Origin: Taeniopygia guttata
Lineage: Eukaryota; Chordata; Aves; Passeriformes; Estrildidae
DNA length: 64,000 bases
NCBI RefSeq assembly: GCF_048771995.1
Contig: NC_133063.1
Location: forward strand, 61,580,310 to 61,644,309
Direction of reading: 5' to 3'
The notes below the pieces were generated by a model. It was not told the origin of the DNA. It ran no database searches and was given only the letters and a program-made list of their open reading frames with translations. The position numbers and the translations under genes were made by a program. How positions within the stretch are numbered: position 1 is the stretch's first letter; every line of letters begins with the position of its first letter. This document shows positions 24,816 to 34,830 of the stretch, piece by piece.

Positions 24816-26759
24816 AAATTTTTCAGTAGCAAAAATTGATTGATTTTATTAATTAAAAATGTGAAATTTCAACATGTCTTTTAGATCCACTTTTTAATTC
24901 CTAGGAAAATGAATGTTATCCACATTGTTTTTGTAAATACTACTGTTTTGAAACTAAGCCAGTAGTTACATTATGTGCAGTCCCAGAATTATGCAGTGAC
25001 ATATCTGTGAAATCATCACTTTTTCTTCAGTCATTAAAAATAAAAAATTCTAGATCATTGCCACTTCATTGGATTGATATGGAAAGAAATTAATAACATA
25101 CTTCCTTTACTTTGCAAATATGACTCAGGTTGCCATTAATAAACCACAATAAAATATAGAATCTCACAGGAATGTTTTCCAAAATTCATCCTTGGAAATG
25201 GACTTGTAGTTTTCAATCTTCATATCAAAGAAGCAGTTAAGCTATACACAGTCTTACCAATCAAATTAAAATTAAAATAGTAGTGACCAAAAGGTAGTTT
25301 TGAGATAACACTTACATTGCTGTACACTGAAAATGAGATGAAGTTAAGAAGATGGCAGAAGAGTGGAATTATGTGAAAAAAAACTACAAATAGTTACTGT
25401 TTCACCAGAACTGTCGAATACTGATATGCACCTCAATTTGCATTTTAAATGCAACATATGCAAGGGAGAGATAATTATTACAAAATAGTAAAGATATGTA
25501 ACTAAAGTTAGGGAAAATGTAAGGTAATTTCATCTTCTAACTTGTCTTAAAACATGCTCTGTTCAACTGTTTCTTCAAAGAGAGTTTTCTCTAGCAAGAT
25601 AGCAAAAGGCAAAATCCAGAATAATTTTGGTTGCATTTTAGTTCATGTTCAATCTTTTTAGTTTTAAATTTGAATCAACTAAAATCTTGAACTGGGAAAA
25701 CAGGAAATTTTAATATCCTTGATTAAATGTCTAATTAAGAACATATTACATTGTGTACTTAAGTGACCAGGGCTGGATGGATGTGTTATCTACAGTAATT
25801 AAAGAACTGTGGTAGTCTTGACTGTAATTTATTTTTCCCCCAGCTTCAATCATATATTTAATCTTTAGTGACAAAAAGGGTTTCATTTGTACAAGAGAGA
25901 GGGCTTGAGCAGCTAGCCCTACCCCCCCCCCACCCCACCCCATAACTACATTATTTCAAAATGTAAGTAATTGGTACTGTTTGAAATGCATTATCCCTCT
26001 CCAGAGAAAAATTACATAAGAAGCCCAACAGCAGTTATATAAGTTATGTTCCTAAGAATCTTCAGACTGATTTAAGCCCATTTTTCATTTAAAACTTTGG
26101 CAACAGACTTGTTATATGAAGTGGGAACTTATATATGAACCTATCAAATTCTTTTAAAGCTGATCACAAGTTTGTTGCACTCCATTATTAGGAATAATGA
26201 AAAACCTCATTTTTTTTCCCCTAGCTGATCTAACACAGTTGAAGAAAAAAGGAAAAAAATCTAAATCTAAAAATGTAATCTAAAAGGAGATTGGCCCGCT
26301 TATCCAGCATAAAGAATAAAGGCTGTTTGAGTGTTCACGAAGTTACAGTGCTAACAGTGAGAGCAATATTTCACTTGGGAAATGCATTTTAAAAATTAAA
26401 GTTGTATTAACTAGAATCCCCTGTATGTTAACATTTTTCAGCACAAATCCCTATTTGTGAATTCTGGAAGAAAGATTTTTCAGGTCTTGTGTTTGTTTTG
26501 GAAAACCAGCTTAAAATTATAAACCCAATCCCAAACAACAAAATACTCCTTTCTGAGAGCGTCTCCAAAGCTGCAAATATAGAAAAGTGTTTCAAGATAC
26601 TGACTTGGTAAAACTGCTTGGAAAAGGTTGATGAATAAGCATTAAAACCATTTATATTTAATAGAATGAACTTTAATTTTCTAACCCTCTTTTCTATATT
26701 AAGAAAAATTCTCTATTGTAGATAATTGCACTGATGGCAGAACTGAGAAAATAGGCCAG
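24816..26759. other. AT-rich non-coding sequence
   Basis: No gene or transposon recognised. A short C-rich run lies at 25921-25940. Confidence 0.5.
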
Positions 26760-28275
26760 TGTCATGGGTTGGCGCTGACACAGTGCCAGTGCACCCATGA
26801 AAATATATTTTTCTCAAATGGCTGCTGTGAGATGTGACCAGAAACAGAGCAGAACAGGCTCAAGCTTAGAAATAAAGAAAAAAACATTATTAATCTACAT
26901 TATAATAAAAGGAACACACAAAAATCAGAATGAAAACCTTCTGAAACATTTCTCCTCCTCCCACCCAATTTCCACCAAACACGGTGAGACAAAACCTTGG
27001 ACCCTCGATCAAGTTACCTCCCCTCAGATAATCAATTCTCAGTTCATCAAGGGGGGAGGAGTCTCTCTTGTACCATAGTCTTCCTCAGAAAACACAGTTG
27101 AAATGTCTCCTGTTTCCACCTCACACATGGCACTGCCCAGAGAAGATTGGCCATTGTGACATCCTCCTTCCATGTACAGTGCTCTTGCCATTGTGCATGG
27201 ACCAAAACTGCTTATAGGGTTCCTTTTAAGGATGCTTTGCCAAGTACCAAAACCAAAAAAATTCTCATTTTGGGAGACCAGTCCCCCACCATTTTCTCCT
27301 CCCCTGGGACCGATGGTCTTGAGAACAAAGATCTTTTTCTTCACTGAAGACAAAGGACACCACTACACCCTCCTCATCTTTCTCTGTTCACTCCACTCCT
27401 GCACATGGCATCACTGCAGCAGGTCACTCTCACTCCTGTCACTCTCTTGGCTCAAGTCATTGCATCCCCCTAATGCAGTCTCTGTGTTACAGGAGAATTG
27501 GTTCAGTCTATGGCTATACAAGAAATGTCCAGCCAAAGGCCACTCCATCATCTCCTCCCACCCAGGATTCTTTCCCGTCTTCTTCTGCCATCTCAGACCC
27601 CGGGCCATCTCTTTTCTCCTTTAGAAAAGAGTTTCGCAATTTTTTTTGTCCAAGAAGGGGTTAAAGTCTCGGCCTCGCTGCTCTCCTGAGGCTGAAATCT
27701 CACACAGATTGCCCAGGAGTCCCACGGCTGGGCACCTTCCCCTGACCCCTTCTCTTTCTCGTCCGCGGTACTGCTGGCACATGGTATCAAATTTCCAGGT
27801 GGCACAGGCTCGCTCTCTCTCTCTGGAGTGGGCTGCCCGGGACATCTCGTGTTCCTCCATCCTGCCTGGGACATCTCAGTGTCTCTCCATCCTGCCCGGG
27901 ACATCTCGTGTTCCTCCATCCTGCCCGGGACACCTCAGTGTCTCTCTGGCCTGGTTCCAGGCCCTTCCACGTCTCCCAGACCTCACGGCTTCCCCTGGCA
28001 CCCAGCCCGTGGCTGGGCAGGGGAGCTCTGAACTCTTCACTGACTGGGACAAAAGAGAGAGTTCCCCTGGGAGTTCTCTGCTTTTAACCCGCTGTGTTCT
28101 CAGAGGCATATTCATGCCCACAGTGGTCACACCAGGTGTCAATATTCAAATCTGACCACTGATTGGTTTGGCTATAACTTCCCAAGAAAACTCATTTCCT
28201 TCTCAACTTAAGACGGCCAAAAAATAGGCTATCTGTGATTTTGTTAATTGCTCCAGAAGTCAACAAGCTTGACTT
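26760..28275. mobile_element. LTR-like avian repeat (about 1.5 kb), boundaries partly uncertain
   Basis: The left end is sharp (TGTCATGGGTTGGCGCTGACA). The sequence resembles, from memory, a common songbird retroviral LTR, including the CTTAGAAATAAAG block, the CCACCCAATTTCC block and the GATTGGCCATTGTGACATCC block. Read on the - strand it has a CCAATCAGTGG box near 28160, a TTAAAAG TATA-like element near 28085 and a terminal CCATGACA, so the - strand is the likelier sense. An AATAAA on the + strand (26871-26876) is too close to the left end to be the normal signal. I could not find a target duplication, so the right end is approximate. Several overlapping stop-free frames (up to 169 codons) are by-products of its higher GC. 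Confidence 0.7.
27833..27948. repeat. 29-30-bp minisatellite inside the LTR-like element, four units
   Basis: Four units begin CTGCC(C/T)GGGACA. Their second halves alternate between CTCGTGTTCCTCCAT and CTCAGTGTCTCTCCAT, giving an A-B-A-B pattern with a higher-order period of about 59 bp. The last unit has a CACCTC change. On the - strand it reads as a repeated GRMEEHEMS/GWRDTEMS-like peptide, but nothing suggests it is translated. Confidence 0.9.
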
Positions 28276-29582
28276 TTTATCCATGCATAATACATCTTTT
28301 GACAAGTTTGAAAACCATTTCCAAAGTGTTTTAAATGGGATGAATAAAGAATGAAAAGGAAGGCATGTAATACAGTGTCTCCATTAAAACAGAAAAAGTG
28401 GGGAGGGAATAAAGATTTGTTTTCAGACTTGGAGCTTAAAATTCATGTTAGTTTGCGTAGTAATGATGCTAGGATTCTTAGCATGCTGCTAACAGGCAAG
28501 CAGCAAAATAATTTACTGGTTTACTGCCTTTGATTTTATGCTACTTGCAGTTGTACCACGTCAAACAAAAATAATTACAAATATGGCAGTATGCAAATCA
28601 GAGGAAACTTACATCTAAACACCTATTTCACATGCACATCCTGTTTCAGGCTTCAGAGAGTAAATGGATAAAACACTGGGTTTAACTCTCAGGTCAAGGT
28701 TGGAGTAATAACTAAAATATGGATTTGCGTTGTAAAACTGTAAGACATGCTTGGTCACAAATACCATGCAATTTTCCTTCCCCTGAAGAGGTATGAGTAG
28801 GTATGCTAATGGAATTACCCCTCACTCTTCTGGAACACAAATTAGGGTTTGATGATATGGCATAGCTAACTAAGAAAACTTCCTATAATTGAGATACCAG
28901 AGATCATATAGCAGGCACATTTGTATGCACAGCTCAAAGGACAGTGACTCAGACAATTAATGCAGAAGTGTAGAGAAGGCTAGTGCACTTGAAGTCTCTG
29001 AAAATTTTCATGAACATAGTTGACTACACATCATCAACATTCCAAAATAAAAAACTGAATATTTTTTCTGCTACTTTTGAACTGGGAAATAAAACTCCAT
29101 AAACAATTTTCTATCAAAAACAGTCATGTGAATGTTTAAGATGTACAGATGTTTAAGATGTAAAGCAGTTTAAGGTCATGAGCTTTGCAAACAACAACCT
29201 CAGAGCAGAGTTTAGAGTCAAGCAATGTTGAAAAACAAACAAAAAAAAATAGCCCATAATTATAAAGAATTAATTAGTAGTAATTTTGTGACATTTTTAC
29301 AGCACCCACTTTTGCACAAATCAAAATAAAACAAACTTTTAATAAAACTATCAGAGTAGGCATTACATAAGACTGTTATACTCTCCAGTCACTAAATACT
29401 CTTTTCAGATGTATAAAATCTTGACAAACAATTGAAGCTGAGATTTTCTATGAAAAATTTTATATTCAGATATTCATTATTTCTGGGCGATGTTTAGCAT
29501 GGTTTTCAAAAACCAGGTGAAACATAAAATGAATATTTCAATCATTTTTTATATTAAAATAGCAACCAGGTGTCCCCACTGA
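28276..29582. other. AT-rich non-coding sequence
   Basis: About 1.3 kb with no recognisable feature, up to the purine-rich leader of array 2. Confidence 0.5.
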
Positions 29583-32500
29583 AGGAAAGAGAGAAGAGGG
29601 AAGAATGAAGAGGGAAGGGGAAAAGGGGAAGGGGGAAAGGAGAAAGGGAAAAGGGAGGGAAGGGGGACTGGAACGGGGAGAGAAAGGAAAGAAGGGAAGT
29701 TCAGGGCAGTTCAGGGAAGTTCAGGGAAGGGAAGTTCAGGGAAGGGAAGAGAAGGGAAGTTCAGGGAAGGGAAGTTCAGGGAAGGGAAGAGAAGGGAAGT
29801 TCAGGGAAGGGAAGTTCAGGGAAGGGAAGTTCAGGGAAGGGAAGTTCAGGGAAGTTCAGGGAAGTTCAGGGAAGGGAAGGGAAGTTCAGGGAAGGGAAGT
29901 TCAGGGAAGTTCAGGGAAGTTCAGGGAAGGGAAGGGAAGTTCAGGGAAGTTCAGGGAAGTTCAGGGAAGGGAAGTTCAGGGAAGTTCAGGGAAGGGAAGT
30001 TCAGGGAAGGGAAGTTCAGGGAAGGGAAGTTCAGGGAAGTTCAGGGAAGTTCAGGGAAGGGAAGGGAAGTTCAGGGAAGTTCAGGGAAGGGAAGTTCAGG
30101 GAAGTTCAGGGAAGGGAAGGGAAGTTCAGGGAAGGGAAGTTCAGGGAAGTTCAGGGAAGGGAAGTTCAGGGAAGGGAAGTTCAGGGAAGGGAAGGGAAGT
30201 TCAGGGAAGGGAAGTTCAGGGAAGGGAAGTTCAGGGAAGGGAAGTTCAGGGAAGGGAAGGGAAGGGAAGTTCAGGGAAGGGAAGTTCAGGGAAGTTCAGG
30301 GAAGTTCAGGGAAGTTCAGGGAAGGGAAGTTCAGGGAAGTTCAGGGAAGTTCAGGGAAGTTCAGGGAAGTTCAGGGAAGGGAAGTTCAGGGAAGTTCAGG
30401 GAAGTTCAGGGAAGTTCAGGGAAGTTCAGGGAAGTTCAGGGAAGGGAAGTTCAGGGAAGTTCAGGGAAGTTCAGGGAAGGGAAGTTCAGGGAAGGGAAGG
30501 GAAGTTCAGGGAAGGGAAGTTCAGGGAAGGGAAGTTCAGGGAAGGGAAGGGAAGGGAAGTTCAGGGAAGGGAAGGGAAGGGAAGGGAAGTTCAGGGAAGG
30601 GAAGTTCAGGGAAGGGAAGGGAAGGGAAGGGAAGTTCAGGGAAGGGAAGTTCAGGGAAGGGAAGGGAAGGGAAGTTCAGGGAAGGGAAGGGAAGGGAAGG
30701 GAAGGGAAGGGAAGGGAAGTTCAGGGAAGTTCAGGGAAGGGAAGGGAAGGGAAGGGAAGGGAAGGGAAGGGAAGGGAAGGGAAGGGAAGGGAAGGGAAGG
30801 GAAGGGAAGGGAAGGGAAGGGAAGGGAAGGGAAGGGAAGGGAAGGGAAGGGAAGGGAAGGGAAGGGAAGGGAAGGGAAGGGAAGGGAAGGGAAGGGAAGG
30901 GAAGGGAAGGGAAGGGAAGGGAAGGGAAGGGAAGGGAAGGGAAGGGAAGGGAAGGGAAGGGAAGGGAAGGGAAGGGAAGGGAAGGGAAGGGAAGGGAAGG
31001 GAAGGGAAGGGAAGGGAAGGGAAGGGAAGGGAAGGGAAGGGAAGGGAAGGGAAGGGAAGGGAAGGGAAGGGAAGGGAAGGGAAGGGAAGGGAAGGGAAGG
31101 GAAGGGAAGGGAAGGGAAGGGAAGGGAAGGGAAGGGAAGGGAAGGGAAGGGAAGGGAAGGGAAGGGAAGGGAAGGGAAGGGAAGGGAAGGGAAGGGAAGG
31201 GAAGGGAAGGGAAGGGAAGGGAAGGGAAGGGAAGGGAAGGGAAGTTCAGGGAAGGGAAGGGAAGTTCAGGGAAGTTCAGGGAAGGGAAGGGAAGGGAAGT
31301 TCAGGGAAGGGAAGTTCAGGGAAGTTCAGGGAAGTTCAGGGAAGTTCAGGGAAGTTCAGGGAAGTTCAGGGAAGTTCAGGGAAGGGAAGGGAAGGGAAGG
31401 GAAGGGAAGGGAAGGGAAGGGAAGGGAAGGGAAGGGAAGGGAAGGGAAGGGAAGGGAAGGGAAGGGAAGGGAAGGGAAGGGAAGGGAAGGGAAGGGAAGG
31501 GAAGGGAAGGGAAGGGAAGGGAAGGGAAGGGAAGGGAAGGGAAGGGAAGGGAAGGGAAGGGAAGGGAAGGGAAGGGAAGGGAAGGGAAGGGAAGGGAAGG
31601 GAAGGGAAGGGAAGGGAAGGGAAGGGAAGGGAAGGGAAGGGAAGGGAAGGGAAGGGAAGGGAAGGGAAGGGAAGGGAAGGGAAGGGAAGGGAAGGGAAGG
31701 GAAGGGAAGGGAAGGGAAGGGAAGGGAAGGGAAGGGAAGGGAAGGGAAGGGAAGGGAAGGGAAGGGAAGGGAAGGGAAGGGAAGGGAAGGGAAGGGAAGG
31801 GAAGGGAAGTTCAGGGAAGGGAAGGGAAGGGAAGGGAAGTTCAGGGAAGGGAAGGGAAGGGAAGTTCAGGGAAGGGAAGTTCAGGGAAGTTCAGGGAAGT
31901 TCAGGGAAGTTCAGGGAAGGGAAGGGAAGGGAAGGGAAGGGAAGGGAAGGGAAGGGAAGGGAAGGGAAGGGAAGGGAAGGGAAGGGAAGGGAAGGGAAGG
32001 GAAGGGAAGGGAAGGGAAGGGAAGGGAAGGGAAGGGAAGGGAAGGGAAAGGAAGGGAAGGGAAGGGAAGGGAAGTTCAGGGAAGGGAAGGGAAGGGAAGG
32101 GAAGTTCAGGGAAGGGAAGGGAAGGGAAGTTCAGGGAAGGGAAGTTCAGGGAAGGGAAGGGAAGTTCAGGGAAGTTCAGGGAAGGGAAGGGAAGGGAAGG
32201 GAAGGGAAGGGAAGGGAAGGGAAGGGAAGGGAAGGGAAGGGAAGGGAAGGGAAGGGAAGGGAAGGGAAGGGAAGGGAAGGGAAGGGAAGGGAAGGGAAGG
32301 GAAGGGAAGGGAAGGGAAGGGAAGGGAAGGGAAGGGAAGGGAAGGGAAGGGAAGGGAAGGGAAGGGAAGGGAAGGGAAGGGAAGGGAAGGGAAGGGAAGG
32401 GAAGGGAAGGGAAGGGAAGGGAAGGGAAGGGAAGGGAAGGGAAGGGAAGGGAAGGGAAGGGAAGGGAAGGGAAGGGAAGGGAAGGGAAGGGAAGGGAAGG

Positions 32501-34013
32501 GAAGGGAAGGGAAGGGAAGGGAAGGGAAGGGAAGGGAAGGGAAGGGAAGGGAAGGGAAGGGAAGGGAAGGGAAGGGAAGGGAAGGGAAGGGAAGGGAAGG
32601 GAAGGGAAGGGAAGGGAAGGGAAGGGAAGGGAAGGGAAGGGAAGGGAAGGGAAGGGAAGGGAAGGGAAGGGAAGGGAAGGGAAGGGAAGGGAAGGGAAGG
32701 GAAGGGAAGGGAAGGGAAGGGAAGGGAAGGGAAGGGAAGGGAAGGGAAGGGAAGGGAAGGGAAGGGAAGGGAAGGGAAGTTCAGGGAAGGGAAGTTCAGG
32801 GAAGTTCAGGGAAGGGAAGTTCAGGGAAGGGAAGGGAAGGGAAGGGAAGGGAAGGGAAGGGAAGGGAAGGGAAGGGAAGGGAAGGGAAGGGAAGGGAAGG
32901 GAAGGGAAGGGAAGGGAAGGGAAGGGAAGGGAAGGGAAGGGAAGGGAAGGGAAGGGAAGGGAAGGGAAGGGAAGGGAAGGGAAGGGAAGGGAAGGGAAGG
33001 GAAGGGAAGGGAAGGGAAGGGAAGGGAAGGGAAGGGAAGGGAAGGGAAGGGAAGGGAAGGGAAGGGAAGGGAAGGGAAGGGAAGGGAAGGGAAGGGAAGG
33101 GAAGGGAAGGGAAGGGAAGGGAAGGGAAGTTCAGGGAAGGGAAGGGAAGGGAAGGGAAGGGAAGGGAAGGGAAGGGAAGTTCAGGGAAGGGAAGGGAAGT
33201 TCAGGGAAGGGAAGTTCAGGGAAGTTCAGGGAAGGGAAGTTCAGGGAAGGGAAGTTCAGGGAAGGGAAGTTCAGGGAAGGGAAGTTCAGGGAAGGGAAGG
33301 GAAGTTCAGGGAAGTTCAGGGAAGTTCAGGGAAGTTCAGGGAAGGGAAGGGAAGGGAAGGGAAGGGAAGGGAAGGGAAGGGAAGGGAAGGGAAGGGAAGG
33401 GAAGGGAAGGGAAGGGAAGGGAAGGGAAGGGAAGGGAAGGGAAGGGAAGGGAAGGGAAGGGAAGGGAAGGGAAGGGAAGGGAAGGGAAGGGAAGGGAAGG
33501 GAAGGGAAGGGAAGGGAAGGGAAGGGAAGGGAAGGGAAGGGAAGGGAAGGGAAGGGAAGGGAAGGGAAGGGAAGGGAAGGGAAGGGAAGGGAAGGGAAGG
33601 GAAGGGAAGGGAAGGGAAGGGAAGGGAAGGGAAGGGAAGGGAAGGGAAGGGAAGGGAAGGGAAGGGAAGGGAAGGGAAGGGAAGGGAAGGGAAGGGAAGG
33701 GAAGGGAAGGGAAGGGAAGGGAAGGGAAGGGAAGGGAAGGGAAGGGAAGGGAAGGGAAGGGAAGGGAAGGGAAGGGAAGGGAAGGGAAGGGAAGGGAAGG
33801 GAAGGGAAGGGAAGGGAAGGGAAGGGAAGGGAAGGGAAGGGAAGGGAAGGGAAGGGAAGGGAAGGGAAGGGAAGGGAAGGGAAGGGAAGGGAAGGGAAGG
33901 GAAGGGAAGGGAAGGGAAGGGAAGGGAAGGGAAGGGAAGGGAAGGGAAGGGAAGGGAAGGGAAGGGAAGGGAAGGGAAGGGAAGGGAAGGGAAGGGAAGG
34001 GAAGGGAAGGGAA
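29583..34013 (+). repeat. Pentanucleotide satellite array 2 (GGGAA/GTTCA), 4.4 kb
   Basis: 29583-29693 is an irregular purine-rich leader. From 29694 to 34013 there are 864 five-base units in unbroken register. 29694-30733 is a dense mixture of GGGAA and GTTCA with two GAGAA units (29749, 29789) and one GGGCA at the left. Six nearly pure GGGAA blocks follow (30734-31243, 31379-31809, 31919-32073, 32179-32779, 32824-33129, 33344-34013), separated by five short GTTCA-rich islands. The only variation I see within a pure block is a single G-to-A at 32049. The 1472-codon stop-free frame here is a repeat artefact. Orientation is opposite to array 1. Confidence 0.98.
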
Positions 34014-34259
34014 GACTATTTAGTGATTAGTTACAACCCTGAATACATTTGTGTTAGGATGGCAAGAAATTGCAATAACAACTACTAGTTGGTCTACAAC
34101 TAACAATGATACCATAATTTCATTTTTCACTTTAATTACAAGAAATTTCACAATTTCTTAAATGGTCATCAAACTTCAGATATATTTTGTTTTCCCTTGT
34201 TCAGTATGCTTTGGAGAATAATAGATAAATTTTGTTTATACAGAACAGAAGGAAGATAA
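34014..34259. other. Short AT-rich spacer
   Basis: Non-repetitive AT-rich sequence; nothing recognised. Confidence 0.5.
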
Positions 34260-34830
34260 GCCTGAATCTCAAGATCAGACCAGGTCACTCAGAATTTTGT
34301 CCAGATGAAATCTGACGACCTTCATGGTGAATGCAGCATGACCTCTCCAGATCTCTGCTGTACTGCTGGACTGTCCTATTTAGGAAAATATTTCTCCTGA
34401 TAGGTAGTCTAAACCTGTGCTGTCATAGTTTATGTCCATCATCTCTTGGTCTCCTGCTCTAAACACACAGCTGCAAGGAACCTAACTGCAGCTCCTTGAT
34501 ATTCTTTTCGGAGATGCTGATGGTAAGTGTGTCTAAAACCATCTCTTCTCCAGGCCAAAAAAGTCCTGGTACTATAGTGTGTCCATGAAGAAGGGGATCT
34601 TCTCCAGTGCCTGTTCATTTTCTTTGCCCTCCACAGAACTATGTCCTGTTTATCAGTGTCAATCTGTGTCAATCAAGCTGGAGATTGCATCTAGATTTGG
34701 TCTAGTGAGCACTGTGTAGAAGGAAATAACCAACCCTCATAACCTATGGGACTTGTTCCTTTTCATACACTTTCAAGATGCTCTTGGGTTTCCTTATTAC
34801 CAGAGCACAGTATTAGGTCATGCTCAGTGT
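34260..34830 (-). mobile_element. CR1 LINE, old fragment
   Basis: A diverged - strand CR1. The + strand text keeps the order of the complemented CR1 ORF2 C-terminus: CATCTCTTCTCCAGGCC near 34541, the CACTATAGTG..CCATGAA segment, CTTTGCCCTCCACAGAAC, GTTTATCAGTGTC and CCAGAGCACAGTATTAGG...TCATG. These match the sequences that in better CR1 copies encode the LEKRRLRGD, ...VQRRAT and QCALAAQKAN blocks. No frame is intact and no CR1 terminal repeat is visible at the left. Confidence 0.75.

Noticed and set aside
27172..28155. Several open frames of 100-169 codons on both strands
   Set aside because: They sit inside the LTR-like repeat 26760-28275 and partly reflect its 29-bp minisatellite.
29605..34023. 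1472-codon open frame rich in GREGK repeats
   Set aside because: It follows entirely from tandem 5-bp units: GGGAA and GTTCA contain no stop in any + strand frame, so 15-bp periodicity gives endless glycine, arginine, glutamate and lysine. No promoter, splice or non-repetitive coding sequence supports a gene.
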